DNA of 64,000 nt from Microlunatus panaciterrae (GCF_016907535.1 NZ_JAFBCF010000001.1:434001-498000); one strand, 5' to 3'. Shown: positions 40,688-51,126, counted from the stretch's first letter. Translations and numbers: made by a program. The notes: generated by a model from the sequence alone, not told the origin.

Positions 40688-43600
40688 TCACGCAGGCGGC
40701 AGCGAGCGCAGCAGCTGCTCGATCCCGGCGCGGTCCGGGAGCGCCGGCGGCCGGACGACCGAGTCGGTCCGCACGTAGTAGAAGACAGCGTCCACCCGCT
40801 CGAGCGGGACCTGGGTGAGCTCGGCCCACGCCATCCGGTAGATCGCCAGCTGCAGCGGGTCGGCCTCGCCGCCGATCTGAGTCTTCCAGTCCACCACCTG
40901 GTAGCGGAACGGTCCGTCCTCACCGAGGTCGTAGACGGCGTCGATCCGACCGCGGATCACGCTGCCGGCCGCCAGCACCGTGAACGGTGCCTCCAGGGCC
41001 CGCGGCACGATGCCGCCGAACGCGCCCGACGCGAACCGCTCACACAGCTCCCGCAGCTCCGTCTCCTCACCGACCCCGGCGTCGGCCCGGTCGGCCAGGT
41101 CGTCCGGGTCGATCAGCTGCTGCTGACCGAAATGGCGCTCCACCCAGCTGTGGAACCTGGTGCCGAACCGGGCCGCCCGGGACGGCGCCCGCGGCATCGG
41201 CCGGGCCAGCTCCGCCGCAAACCCCTCCGGGTCGGCGTTCAGCCGCATCATCGCGGTCGCCGACAGGGTTGACGGCAGCCGGACGATCCGGGTCTCCGAC
41301 CTCGACTCGGCGATCTCGGTCAGCAGCCGGTCAAGGTCGGCATCCCAGCCCGCGACGATCTCCTCCTGGTCGAGCAGCAGGTGCTGGTCGGTCCCTCCCG
41401 GTACCTCATAGCTGCCGGTCCGGGCGAACCTCTCCCGGGCGCCGGCCACCATCGCCGCCGCAGTCTGTCGGCGGGACCAGCCATCGGGGTCGAACGGCCG
41501 CGGCCACGGCTGTGGCACCAGCTCCGCCACCAGCGGGTTCGCATCCCCCGGCGGCGGCGCCTCGTGCTCGACCCGGCCCTGCCGCTGCGCCTCGGCCAGG
41601 ATCGCCGTGAGATAGCTGGAGGCAAGTCTCGGTCGGGTCAGCTCGGGACGCCAGGTGTGTCCCGACCCGTACAGCCGTTGGCGCGCCCGGGTGGCTGCGA
41701 CATAGGCCAGCCGGTCCTCCGAGAGCAGCTGCTGCTCGGTCAGCCGAGTCTTGTACTCGGCCATCGCCGCGTTGGTCGCCTCCGCCAGCTGCGGGATGGC
41801 ACCAGCATCTCCGCGCAGCTCGGCCGGCAGCACGGCCGGGTTGCTCACCCAGTTGTCGGTGACCCGGTCGCTCGGGAAGACCCCCTTGACCAGCCCCGGC
41901 AGGAAGACCACCTCCCACTCCAGGCCCTTCGCCCGGTGCACGGTGAGCAGCTTGACCGCGTCGGTGTCCGACGGCACCGCCTGGTCCAGCCCAGCACCCT
42001 GCTCGACCTCCGCCTGCAGATAGGCCAGCAAGCCGGTCAACGAGGCCGAGCCGTCCACGTCGACGTAGTCGGCCACCGCGTCCAGGAAGGTGCCCATCTG
42101 GTTGCGTCGAGATGTCCGGGCGAACTCCGGGGTCGACATCAGCTCCACGTCCAGACCGAGCGTGCTGATCACCCGCCGGGTCAGGTCGATCAGCGGCTCG
42201 TCACCGTGCCGGCGCAGGTAGGACAGCTCTGCCGCCAGCTGCTGGAACCGGGCCAGCGCCTCGCGGGAGTAGCCGGCGTCGCCCGGGCTCTCCAGCGCGT
42301 CGAGCAGGCAGACCACCTCGGTCGGGTCGACGTCGGCGACGGCCTCCTCCAGCGCACGTAGCAAGCCGCCGGTCCGCTCGTCCGCCGACTCCGGGTCGTG
42401 CCGCCGGGCCAGCTCACGCGCCCGCCGGCCGAGCAGCGCCAGGTCGCGAGGGCCGATGTTCCAGCGCGGCCCGCCCAGCAGCCTGACCAGCTCCGGGTTG
42501 GCCGTCACGTCGTCGACCAGCCGCAGGGTCGACACCACGTCCATGATCTCCGGCAGCTGCAGCAGCCCGCCCAGGCCGACGATCTCGACCGGGATGTCCC
42601 GGCCGGTCAGCTCGGCGTACAGCGGACCGATGTCGGCGTTGCGCCGGCTCAGGACGGCGATGTCGGACCACTGTCGGGCGGCTCCGTCGGAGCGGGCTGC
42701 CAGCACCTGGTCGGCGATCCAGGTCACCTCCTCCGGCCACGTCTCGAAGGTCGCCGCCCGCACCTGCCCCGGCCCGGACCCGGCCGGAGCGTGCAGCAGT
42801 CCCAACCCGCCGGTGCTGGCTCCGCCCGCGTCGTCCCCGACCAGGCTCGCGGTCGCCTTCCGCAGCGGCCTGGACAGCACGTTGGCCACATCGAGGATGG
42901 TCTGTCCGCTGCGCCTGTTGACGGTCAGCGCGAACCGCCGGCTGGGCGCTCCCGAGGCGGTCCGGAACTCGTCGGAGAACTGCAGGATGTTGCTGGCAGC
43001 CGCACCCCGCCAGCCGTAGATGGCCTGGAACGGGTCGCCGACCGCGGTCACCGGGTGCCCGAGCCCGGCGTACGGTGTGGCCCCGGAGAACAGTCCGCGG
43101 AGCATGATCGCCTGGGCCGCCGAGGTGTCCTGGTACTCGTCCAGCAACACCACCCGGAAGGCCGACCGCAGCGCGACCGACACTGCTGGCACCTCCACCG
43201 CCAGCCTGGCGGCGATGGCCATCTGGTCGGCGAACTCGACCAGGCCCAGCCGCTGCTTGAGCGCCTGGTAGTCCCGGACCAGGCTGGCCAGCTCCAGCCG
43301 CTCCTCCACCGCCACCAGTGCCTTCTTCACCTCGGCAAAGACGTTGCCGCGGTTGTTCAGCGGTGCTGAGCCCAGTGCCACCCGGTAGCCGCGGGCGTGC
43401 CGGTCCAGGTCGCCGGGGTCCACCAGATGCTGCTGCAGGTCGGAGTCCAGCTTCAGCACCCGCTCGGTGACGCTGATCGGCTTCAGCCTCGAGATGTACT
43501 CGAACGGACCGGCCGCGTTCTTCACCACTCGGGAGGCCAGCCGGAAGCGGGTCGCGCCGGTGATCATGGTCGGGTCGGCCTCGAAGCCGATCCGGAGCCC

Positions 43601-43990
43601 GTGCTCAGCCACCAGTCGGGCCGCGAAGGCGTCATAGGTCATGATCAGCTGCTCCCCCGACTCGTCCACCCCGTCGGACGCGATCACCCCGGCACGGAGC
43701 AGCGCCGTCCGCACCCGGGCGGAGAGCTCGGCGGCCGCCTTGCGGGTGAAGGTCAGTCCCAGCACCTCCTCCGCACGCACCTGGCCGGTGCCGACCAGCC
43801 AGACCACCCGGGCGGCCATCACAGTGGTCTTGCCCGACCCGGCACCGGCGATGATCACGCCGGGCTCCAGCGGAGCGGTGATCGCGGCCAGCTGCTCGTC
43901 GGAGAACTCGATCCCGAGGGCGTCGACCAGGTCCGCGGCGGTGTCGAGTCGCCGGGTGGAGCTCTGCGGGACCAACCGGGTGATGGTCAC
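40688..43990 (-). CDS. adnB: AdnB helicase-nuclease
   Basis: 1100 residues from GTG 43990 (GTGA overlap with adnA); mycobacterial AdnB has about 1100. Walker A AGAGSGKT near 49-56, LLDEYQDTS as motif II and VHRAKGLEWEVV show a UvrD-like motor. The C-terminal nuclease has GRIDAVYD and VVDWKTQ with the catalytic Asp/Asp/Lys. AdnAB resects double-strand breaks for homologous recombination in actinobacteria. The frame stays open another 882 bases upstream, inside adnA, but that part is a GC artefact. Confidence 0.94.
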   Translation of the reverse strand: MTITRLVPQSSTRRLDTAADLVDALGIEFSDEQLAAITAPLEPGVIIAGAGSGKTTVMAARVVWLVGTGQVRAEEVLGLTFTRKAAAELSARVRTALLRAGVIASDGVDESGEQLIMTYDAFAARLVAEHGLRIGFEADPTMITGATRFRLASRVVKNAAGPFEYISRLKPISVTERVLKLDSDLQQHLVDPGDLDRHARGYRVALGSAPLNNRGNVFAEVKKALVAVEERLELASLVRDYQALKQRLGLVEFADQMAIAARLAVEVPAVSVALRSAFRVVLLDEYQDTSAAQAIMLRGLFSGATPYAGLGHPVTAVGDPFQAIYGWRGAAASNILQFSDEFRTASGAPSRRFALTVNRRSGQTILDVANVLSRPLRKATASLVGDDAGGASTGGLGLLHAPAGSGPGQVRAATFETWPEEVTWIADQVLAARSDGAARQWSDIAVLSRRNADIGPLYAELTGRDIPVEIVGLGGLLQLPEIMDVVSTLRLVDDVTANPELVRLLGGPRWNIGPRDLALLGRRARELARRHDPESADERTGGLLRALEEAVADVDPTEVVCLLDALESPGDAGYSREALARFQQLAAELSYLRRHGDEPLIDLTRRVISTLGLDVELMSTPEFARTSRRNQMGTFLDAVADYVDVDGSASLTGLLAYLQAEVEQGAGLDQAVPSDTDAVKLLTVHRAKGLEWEVVFLPGLVKGVFPSDRVTDNWVSNPAVLPAELRGDAGAIPQLAEATNAAMAEYKTRLTEQQLLSEDRLAYVAATRARQRLYGSGHTWRPELTRPRLASSYLTAILAEAQRQGRVEHEAPPPGDANPLVAELVPQPWPRPFDPDGWSRRQTAAAMVAGARERFARTGSYEVPGGTDQHLLLDQEEIVAGWDADLDRLLTEIAESRSETRIVRLPSTLSATAMMRLNADPEGFAAELARPMPRAPSRAARFGTRFHSWVERHFGQQQLIDPDDLADRADAGVGEETELRELCERFASGAFGGIVPRALEAPFTVLAAGSVIRGRIDAVYDLGEDGPFRYQVVDWKTQIGGEADPLQLAIYRMAWAELTQVPLERVDAVFYYVRTDSVVRPPALPDRAGIEQLLRSLPPA

Positions 43991-46900
43991 TGCACCACCT
44001 GTCGCCCGCTCGACTGGGTCGGGCAGCTGCTCTTGAACGGACAGTATCGGCAGCTGTTCCCGGCACGGGCCTCGAAGGTCTCGTTCCGGATCAGCTGCGC
44101 CGCGTCGGCCAGCCGCTGGTGCACCCAGGTCGGCAGGTCGCCCGTCCGGTCGGACCCCGGGTCGGCCGGCACCGGGAACGGGACGTCGTCCAGCGACGGC
44201 TGCTCGAACACCTTCGGCCAGCTGGTCTGCCCGTCGGCCAGCCGGAGGTACACCAGCTCGGCCCCGCCGGGACGGGCATCGGGACCGGTGACGTGGGCGA
44301 ACGCGCCGGCCTGGACCGCCAGCTGGTAGACCCCCAGCTGGTCCTGCTGCGCCACCTCTCCGCTCGACGGCTGCGCCCTGGACGTCTTGAAGTCCACGAT
44401 CCTGATCCGGCCGTCCGGGTCGCGCTCCACCCGGTCGGCGGTCCCGGTCAGATGCACCCGCTCGCTGCCGAGGTCGACCTCGGTGCTGAACGACACCTCG
44501 GTGCCGAGCAGCTCGCGTCCGGTCCGCGCCTCCTGCCACGCCACGAACCGTTCCAGCGCCGACTCGGCCTCGATCCGTTCCACCGCGGACAGCCAGTTGG
44601 CATCGAAGTCGAGCTGATCCCAGACCGACTCGAGGTGGTCGGAGAACGCCTCCGGGTCGATCTCGGCATTGGCGGCGTGCTCGGCCAGCACGTGCACCAC
44701 CGAGCCGAAGCTGGCGGCACTGCCTCGGGTCGTCTCGGCCTGCGCCTTGCGGGCCAGGAACCACTGTCGGGGACACGACAGCACCGCGGCCAGCTGGCTG
44801 CCGGACAGCTGCACCGGCGAGCCGGGGCGCACCACCGGGTTCTCCGCGGTGGACACCCCCCGCATCCCCCACCAGCGCTGCGGATCCGCGGCAGTCGCCA
44901 GCCGCCGCCCGTCGCCGTCGACGGCGTCGGCCAGCCGGGCCAGCCGGATGGCCGCCGCCTCCCGCAGCGCCGGTGGCTGTTCGGGGTCGACACTGACGGT
45001 GCGGAGCTCACCGATCAGGGAGGCCAACGACAGCGGTCGGGCCGGCCGGCCGGCCAGCTGCCGGATCGGCACACCGAGCTCGGCCAGGAATCGCGACGGC
45101 TGGTCCCCCTCCCCCTCGGTGCCCTCCACCGCCGTCACCACCAGTCGCGACCGGGCGCGGGTGCAGGCGACGTAGAACAACCGGCGCTCCTCGGCGATCC
45201 GGCTGGCGGTGGGCACCGCGTCGGCGAGGCCGTGGCGGCTCAGCCGGTCGGCCTCCAGCAGCGACCCCCGCCGGCGGACGTCCGGCCAGGTGCCCTCCTG
45301 GACGCCGGCCACCACCACCAGCTGCCATTCCAGTCCCTTCGAGCGGTGCGCGGTCAGCACCCGGACCGCGGAGCCCCGAAGATCACCCTCGCGGAGCGTG
45401 TCGGCCGGAATCTGCTGGGACTCCACCTCGGCCAGGAAACCCGTGACGCCGCGCAGCCCGGACACCTCCTCAGACCGGGCGGCGATGTCGAACAGAGCAC
45501 AGACGGCGTCGAGGTCCCGGTGGGCGCGGCGTCCCACGTCACCACTCTGGCTCGCCTCGGCGCGCAACCGTTGCGGCCATGACGTCGACGTCCAGAGCGC
45601 CCAGAGAGCCTCCTCCGCGGTGCCGTTGGCCCGGATCAGCCTCTCCACCTCGACCAGGGTCGAGGCCAGGGCTCGGGCCCCTCGCAGCTCGGCGCTGTCC
45701 GGGCAGTCGTCCAGCAGGCCAGGGTCCATCAGGGCGCGGAAGATCAGGTCGCTGGACAGCCTGGGCAGCCCGCTGCCGGCCAGCTCGGCCCGTTCCGCCT
45801 GGCGCAGGGCACGGCCCAGCCGCCTGATCGCCATGCTGTCCAGCCCGGCCAAGGGTGACATCAGCAGCTGCTGAGCCTCGTCGGCGTTCAGGCTGCGGCC
45901 CCGGGCTGCGACCCGCAGAGCGAGAAGCAGCGGCCGCACGGCCAGCTCGGCCGACAGCGGGATCTCGTCGCCGGCCACCTCGACCGGCACACCGACCCCG
46001 ATCAGGGCGCGGGCGAGACCCGGGATGGACTGCCGGCCGGACCGCACCAGCACGGCCATCTCCGACCAGGCCAGCCCGTCTCTGAGATGGGCGCTGCGCA
46101 GCAGGTCGGCGATGTGCTCGGCCTCCGCGCCGGCCGAGACGCAGGTGAACACCTCGACCCGACCCTTCGGCAGCCCGGGTGCGGCCCTGGGATGCCTGAA
46201 GACGTCGAACGCCTCGCCCGGGAGCGGCCGGGCGACGGCCAGTCTGGAGGCGATGTTCCGGCTGGCCGCGAGCAGGTTGACCCCGAACCGCCTGGTCTGG
46301 CCGAGCGCGATCACCGGCGCCGGCTGGCCGGCCGCGGTGCGGAACCGGTCGGGGAAGTCCAGGATGCCCCTGGCCTCGGCGCCCCGGAACGCATAGATGG
46401 ACTGGTCCGGGTCTCCCACCACCACCACGTCACGGCCGCCGCCGGTGATCGCCCGCAGCAGGCTCACCTGAGACGGGTCGGTGTCCTGGTACTCGTCGAC
46501 GAACACCGCGTCGATCTCGCCGCGCAGGGTCCGCACCACCTCCGGATCGGTCATCAAGATCCGGCAGCGGTGCACCAGCTCGGCGTAGTCCAGCACCTGC
46601 TCGGCGTCCAGCACGTCGAGGTACTCGTCGAAGAAGGCGCCGACACTGACCCACTCCGGACGTTCGGCCGCCTCGCCGACGGCCATCAGGTCCTCCGGGT
46701 CCATCCCGAGCTGGCGCGCCTTGGCCAGCACCGCCCGGACCTCGGCTGCGAACGCGCGGGTGGGGAAGGCCCGCTGCAGCGACTCCGGCCAGGTCGTGGT
46801 GCCCACCTCGGCACCGCCCTCCAGAGTCTCGCGGACCCGGAACTCCTGCTCCGGCGCGGTCAGCAGCCGCACCCCCGACCCGTACGCGTCCTGCTCGCCG

Positions 46901-47253
46901 AAGCGCCGCACCAGCGCATAGCAGAAAGCATGGAACGTCATCGCCATCGGCGTCACCACCGAACGCCCCAGTCGGGCGGTGATCCTGGTCCGCAGCTCGG
47001 CCGCGGCCTTGCGCGAGAAGGTCAGCACCAGCAGGCTGTCCGGCCGCTGGCCCCGTCGGACGATCCGGTCGACCACCGACTCCACCAGGGTGGTGGTCTT
47101 GCCGGTGCCGGGACCGGCGAGAACCAGCAACGGGCCGCCGGCATGGTTGACGACCGCCTGCTGGGACGCGTCCAGGTCGGGCGGTTCGGCGCGTACCTCG
47201 TCGGCACGGACGAGGCGGATGGTCGACACGTCCCCTATTGGAACAGAGCCCAC
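43987..47253 (-). CDS. adnA: AdnA helicase-nuclease
   Basis: 1088 residues from GTG 47253; GTG 47229 is an alternative behind AGGGG. Walker A AGPGTGKT, FVDEYQDTDPS as motif II and a C-terminal nuclease with IVDFKTSR. An AddB-type iron-sulfur arrangement is visible: CPRQWF at the domain start and CRYCPFKSSC near the end. It pairs with AdnB, encoded by the overlapping next gene. The operon probably also includes the serB-to-membrane-protein genes upstream on the same strand, with gaps of at most about 70 bp. Confidence 0.95.
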   Translation of the reverse strand: MGSVPIGDVSTIRLVRADEVRAEPPDLDASQQAVVNHAGGPLLVLAGPGTGKTTTLVESVVDRIVRRGQRPDSLLVLTFSRKAAAELRTRITARLGRSVVTPMAMTFHAFCYALVRRFGEQDAYGSGVRLLTAPEQEFRVRETLEGGAEVGTTTWPESLQRAFPTRAFAAEVRAVLAKARQLGMDPEDLMAVGEAAERPEWVSVGAFFDEYLDVLDAEQVLDYAELVHRCRILMTDPEVVRTLRGEIDAVFVDEYQDTDPSQVSLLRAITGGGRDVVVVGDPDQSIYAFRGAEARGILDFPDRFRTAAGQPAPVIALGQTRRFGVNLLAASRNIASRLAVARPLPGEAFDVFRHPRAAPGLPKGRVEVFTCVSAGAEAEHIADLLRSAHLRDGLAWSEMAVLVRSGRQSIPGLARALIGVGVPVEVAGDEIPLSAELAVRPLLLALRVAARGRSLNADEAQQLLMSPLAGLDSMAIRRLGRALRQAERAELAGSGLPRLSSDLIFRALMDPGLLDDCPDSAELRGARALASTLVEVERLIRANGTAEEALWALWTSTSWPQRLRAEASQSGDVGRRAHRDLDAVCALFDIAARSEEVSGLRGVTGFLAEVESQQIPADTLREGDLRGSAVRVLTAHRSKGLEWQLVVVAGVQEGTWPDVRRRGSLLEADRLSRHGLADAVPTASRIAEERRLFYVACTRARSRLVVTAVEGTEGEGDQPSRFLAELGVPIRQLAGRPARPLSLASLIGELRTVSVDPEQPPALREAAAIRLARLADAVDGDGRRLATAADPQRWWGMRGVSTAENPVVRPGSPVQLSGSQLAAVLSCPRQWFLARKAQAETTRGSAASFGSVVHVLAEHAANAEIDPEAFSDHLESVWDQLDFDANWLSAVERIEAESALERFVAWQEARTGRELLGTEVSFSTEVDLGSERVHLTGTADRVERDPDGRIRIVDFKTSRAQPSSGEVAQQDQLGVYQLAVQAGAFAHVTGPDARPGGAELVYLRLADGQTSWPKVFEQPSLDDVPFPVPADPGSDRTGDLPTWVHQRLADAAQLIRNETFEARAGNSCRYCPFKSSCPTQSSGRQVVQ

Positions 47254-47283
47254 CGACAGCGGCGACCCGACCCGGCCGCCCGG

Positions 47284-49125
47284 TCAGCCGACCTCGGTAT
47301 CCGCGGCGGTGGCGGCCAGGACGCAGACGAAGGCACTCACCAGCAGGGCGGTGCCGAGCACGAAGTCGCCCAGGTCCGCGATCTTGTCCAGGTTGAGCGC
47401 TGCGCCGGGGTCGCGGACGAGCGCACCGTAGGCCACGATGGTGATCGCCAGCACGAAGTTCGCCAACGCCAGCATCACCCTGGTCGGGACTTGGAACCGC
47501 CGCCCGTCATGGTTGGCGAAGTCACACTCGGTCAACAGGCCCCAGGTCAGCCCGAACATCACCAGTGCCGCGCCGGAGAAGCCGAGCAGGGCACCCAGAG
47601 GATCGGAGATGAAGTCGCGGTAGGAGAACAGTCCGGACAGGATCAGCAGGCCGCCCAGCCCGACCGCTCGGATCCGGGTCAGCGAGCCGCGGATCGCGAA
47701 CCAGCCCAACGCGACGACCACGACCAGGGTGGCCAGCAGGTTCAGCAGGTCCGAGTCGGGTGTGATGGCGACCCGGCCGCCGGTGAACCAGGTCAGCGGC
47801 ACCGGGAGCAGCATCACCGCGACCAGGGCGAACAGCAGGGCGATGCCGGTGCCACCTCGTCGCGCCTGACGGACGGCCAGCACCAGCAGGATCAGCGCCA
47901 GCAGCAACCGGGCCACGCCGACCGCTGCCGTCGAGCCGAACAGCCCGACCGGGTCGAACGCCATTCCGGCGAACGTGCCGGTGGGGTCCAGCGAGATGAC
48001 GGCCTGCAGACCCAGCAGCCCGATAGACACCGGCAGCAGCAACCCGGTCATCGCCACCCCGATCGGGAAGGCGATCCGGCCCAGCGTCTCCGGCAGCTCC
48101 GACGCTGCCACAGCCGCCGCCCGACGGCGGGACAGTCGGAACACCGCCAGCCCGACCAGCGCCATCACCACGGCGTACCCGGCCGTCACCAGGCGGGCCC
48201 GCCAGCCCTGCGTGATCGGGTCCAGCGAGGCGAACTCGAAGACACCCTGGCCCAGCCGCAACACCAGCAGCACCGCCAGCAGCAGGTAGGCGGCATTGCG
48301 GCGCAGCAGCAGGTAGGCGGCATTGCGGCGCGGCCACCCGGCGGCCGGGGCGCTGCCTCCGGCACTCCTGCCGGCAGGGTCGGTCGGCAGCAGCCGACCG
48401 ACCAGCCGAGTGGCCCAGACGGTGGCCCGTACGGTGATCTCGGCCAGCGCGACTCCGGCGGCCAGCGAGATCGGGATCGCCAGCTGCCCGAGGACGGTGA
48501 TCGTCTGCTGCAGCAGCACCGGGGCGAAGTCGAAACCGAGCGGACGGCTGCCGATGCCGAAGCCCGTCAGGGCGACGGAGACCACCACCGCGTCCAGCAG
48601 CAGGATCAACGGCGGCTCCCACCAGGCGAACGGCCTGCGGCCGCGGACCACCAGCAGCAGCACCAGGCACAGCAGCGGCGCCAGCACCACGCCCAGCAGC
48701 AGCGGTGAGCCGAGGTTCTGCGCACCGAGGATGCCCCAGATGGCGAGCAACCCGATCGAGATCACCAGCCCCAGAGCACGGAACCACCACGGCCCCCGGA
48801 GGGTCGCGGCCTGGAACAGCGCCAACGTGAACATGATCATGAACAACAGCAGCCAGACGATCCCACGGGGAACCGCCGGGCCCAGGTCGGGGGCGACCGA
48901 CAGCTCGAGCCCGCGCCGGATCAGCGGGGAGAAGACCACCAGCAGGGCGCCGATGAGATAGACCAGGACGGCACTGCCGACGATGGCGCGCAGCCCGTGC
49001 GGCCAGCCGACGTCGCGAAGCCGGCCCGCGTCGATCGGGTCGCGGACCACCCGCCGCCAGAACAGCGTCCCGGCTCTCGCCGGCAGCGCGGTCCGCTGCC
49101 GGGTCATCGACTGGTCAAGAGCCAT
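47284..49125 (-). CDS. Polytopic membrane protein of unknown function
   Basis: 613 residues from ATG 49125, which overlaps the upstream stop by 11 bp and has AAGGA upstream. About 14-16 hydrophobic helices cover nearly the whole chain, separated by Arg-rich cytoplasmic loops. I recognise no transporter signature. A 27-bp perfect tandem duplication encodes the nine residues RRNAAYLLL twice (about 266-283). It is coupled to the PQQ-propeller gene, so the pair may work together at the membrane. Confidence 0.8.
   Translation of the reverse strand: MALDQSMTRQRTALPARAGTLFWRRVVRDPIDAGRLRDVGWPHGLRAIVGSAVLVYLIGALLVVFSPLIRRGLELSVAPDLGPAVPRGIVWLLLFMIMFTLALFQAATLRGPWWFRALGLVISIGLLAIWGILGAQNLGSPLLLGVVLAPLLCLVLLLVVRGRRPFAWWEPPLILLLDAVVVSVALTGFGIGSRPLGFDFAPVLLQQTITVLGQLAIPISLAAGVALAEITVRATVWATRLVGRLLPTDPAGRSAGGSAPAAGWPRRNAAYLLLRRNAAYLLLAVLLVLRLGQGVFEFASLDPITQGWRARLVTAGYAVVMALVGLAVFRLSRRRAAAVAASELPETLGRIAFPIGVAMTGLLLPVSIGLLGLQAVISLDPTGTFAGMAFDPVGLFGSTAAVGVARLLLALILLVLAVRQARRGGTGIALLFALVAVMLLPVPLTWFTGGRVAITPDSDLLNLLATLVVVVALGWFAIRGSLTRIRAVGLGGLLILSGLFSYRDFISDPLGALLGFSGAALVMFGLTWGLLTECDFANHDGRRFQVPTRVMLALANFVLAITIVAYGALVRDPGAALNLDKIADLGDFVLGTALLVSAFVCVLAATAADTEVG
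48277..48330 (-). repeat. 27-bp perfect in-frame duplication
   Basis: 48277-48303 and 48304-48330 are identical and duplicate nine codons (RRNAAYLLL) at a cytoplasmic-loop/helix boundary of the membrane protein. Confidence 0.9.
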
Positions 49126-51058
49126 TGCTGTAGTCCTTGAACGGCCAGCCGCCGGAGAACAGCCACAGCCCCTGCGGGTGGACCAGCGCATGCCGGGCGG
49201 ACACGGCGGTGTAGCGCGGAATGGCGAAGCTGGACCGCAGGGCCCCGCCCCGGCTGAGTACGTCGGCCCGGTCCCCCGTCAGGCCGACCAGGTCGGTGCC
49301 ATCACTGACCATGTCCAGATACCCCTGACGCCGCCACCGCACCCGTCCGGACCCGTCGATGGCGAGAGTGCCCTCCTTGCCGACGACGACGACCAGGCCC
49401 TGGAGCGTGATCACGTCGCCCACCAGCGAGGGGTAGACCGCACGCCAGCGGCGCTCCCCCGACCTCCGGTCGAAGCCGTTCACGTAGTTGTCGTCCAGCA
49501 CGACGACGGTGTCGCCGAGGACGGCGGCATGGCTCGGGTCGGTCAGCGCCACCCGCCACAGCTCGTGTCCGTCGGCCGCGCGGAGAGCCACCGCGTCGCC
49601 GTTGCGGCTCAGCACCACCACGGTGCCGGCGCCGGCGCTGACCCGGGCCCCGACGTCGGAACCGATCGAGGCTCGCCAGCCCGTCCGTCCGGTGGCCAGG
49701 TCGATGGTCAGCACCTCACCGCCCACACTGGTGGCGACTATCGCACCGGTCGAGACCCGTTGCGGTGCGGTCAGCACCAGCTCGTCCAGCTCGACCCGCC
49801 AGAGTCGGACACCGGAGGCGCTGTAGCCGACCAGGGTGCGTTCGGAGGTGGTGGCGACGACCACGTCGCCGAAGGCGGTCAGTGACAGGACCGTCCCGCC
49901 GGGGTGCATCCGCCACAGCGCCATCCAGTCGTCGCGAGTCTTCGGGGTGAAGGCGATCAGATCCTGCCCGGCGGTGCTGGTCCTGATCTGCAGCCCGGAT
50001 GCCGTGAGGACAGGCGGCATCGAGGCCGGCGTCGACACCATCGGGCCCTGGCCGAAGTACGGGTCGACGGTGATCACCCCATGATCATGGGCGACCCACT
50101 GCTGCGACGCCGGCCAGGTCCAGGGCTCCGCCGTGGTCTGCAGCGTCGCCATCTCGCCCGGACCCGTTCGGCGCTGCTCGGTGACTCGGACGCCCGGTTG
50201 TTCCTCGCTGGAGCTGACCACTCCCTGGTTCTCGCACCAGGTCCTGGCGAGTCGACGGAGCAGGCCCGGCTGTCCGGACAGGCTGGTGTAGGCGATGGTT
50301 CCGGTGACGGTGATGCAGCCGGCGTCCGCTGCCGAGGCCGTGAAGGATGCCGCGTAGTTGAGCTGGTCGGTGGCCGAGCCCCGGGTGGACCAGCTGCTGC
50401 CCGCTGTCACCCGGGCCGGCAGCTCGACCAGGGCGGGACGGTAGACGTAGGTGGACGAAGGTCCGGACTCGGCCACCAGCTCGACCGCGTCGCTGACCGC
50501 GTAGACCTGCACCCTCTGATGGGTGCTGTCGAGGGTGCCCACCTGAGTCGTCGTGGTCCGCCAGAACTGGACCGCGTTCAGGCCGGCCGAGCCGCCCACC
50601 GCACCCAGCACCCGGCTGCCCAGCGTGAAGTCCAGACTGCTGACGCCCTCCGGGCCGACGTAGCGGGCCGACTCGGTCACCTGGCGCGTGGTGATGGCCC
50701 GGCCACCGGCGAGTGACCGCTGCTCGGAGTACCAGGCGGCTCCGTCCTCCGGTACGAAGACCGCCGACCCCTGCGCCGGGGCCGCGGAGCCGACCAGGTC
50801 GGTGAGGAAGAGGCTGGAACCGACCATCAGCAGGCAGAGTGCCATCACCACGGTGGGCAGCCACGCCCGTCGGCGGCCGGGCGGAGCCCAGCTCGGGTCC
50901 GGAAACCACCCCGGCTCCGGCGTCGGCTCGCCGCCGGGGACCCGAAGTTGATCATCGTCGGGCCGGCCTGCCGGCGGCATCGTCGACCAGTCCTGGACAG
51001 GAAACGGCGACCACGGCAGCTGCGCAGGCAGGCGCCCCTGCCCATCCCCCTGGACCAC
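49115..51058 (-). CDS. Membrane-anchored PQQ-like beta-propeller protein
   Basis: 647 residues from GTG 51058. A Pro-rich cytoplasmic head (EPGWFPDPSWAPPG near 48-61) precedes one membrane helix (about 67-90), so the rest is outside. The C-terminal half has PQQ-propeller repeats: VLTIDLATGRTGWRASI, AVALRAADGHELWRVAL, VNGFDRRSGERRWRAVY and TLAIDGSGRVRWRR. No PQQ ligands are evident, so it is more likely a binding scaffold than a dehydrogenase. The polytopic protein gene overlaps its 3' end. Confidence 0.82.
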   Translation of the reverse strand: MVQGDGQGRLPAQLPWSPFPVQDWSTMPPAGRPDDDQLRVPGGEPTPEPGWFPDPSWAPPGRRRAWLPTVVMALCLLMVGSSLFLTDLVGSAAPAQGSAVFVPEDGAAWYSEQRSLAGGRAITTRQVTESARYVGPEGVSSLDFTLGSRVLGAVGGSAGLNAVQFWRTTTTQVGTLDSTHQRVQVYAVSDAVELVAESGPSSTYVYRPALVELPARVTAGSSWSTRGSATDQLNYAASFTASAADAGCITVTGTIAYTSLSGQPGLLRRLARTWCENQGVVSSSEEQPGVRVTEQRRTGPGEMATLQTTAEPWTWPASQQWVAHDHGVITVDPYFGQGPMVSTPASMPPVLTASGLQIRTSTAGQDLIAFTPKTRDDWMALWRMHPGGTVLSLTAFGDVVVATTSERTLVGYSASGVRLWRVELDELVLTAPQRVSTGAIVATSVGGEVLTIDLATGRTGWRASIGSDVGARVSAGAGTVVVLSRNGDAVALRAADGHELWRVALTDPSHAAVLGDTVVVLDDNYVNGFDRRSGERRWRAVYPSLVGDVITLQGLVVVVGKEGTLAIDGSGRVRWRRQGYLDMVSDGTDLVGLTGDRADVLSRGGALRSSFAIPRYTAVSARHALVHPQGLWLFSGGWPFKDYSNGS

Positions 51059-51126
51059 GGGGCCATCCTGTCACGCGGTGCACACCGGTGCCGAGAAAAT
51101 CGGATCCGCTAGTTGCAGGTCGGTCT

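Noticed and set aside
43991-44872. Upstream extension of adnB
   Set aside because: It overlaps adnA in another frame; the GTG at 43990 overlapping the adnA stop gives the family length of 1100 residues.
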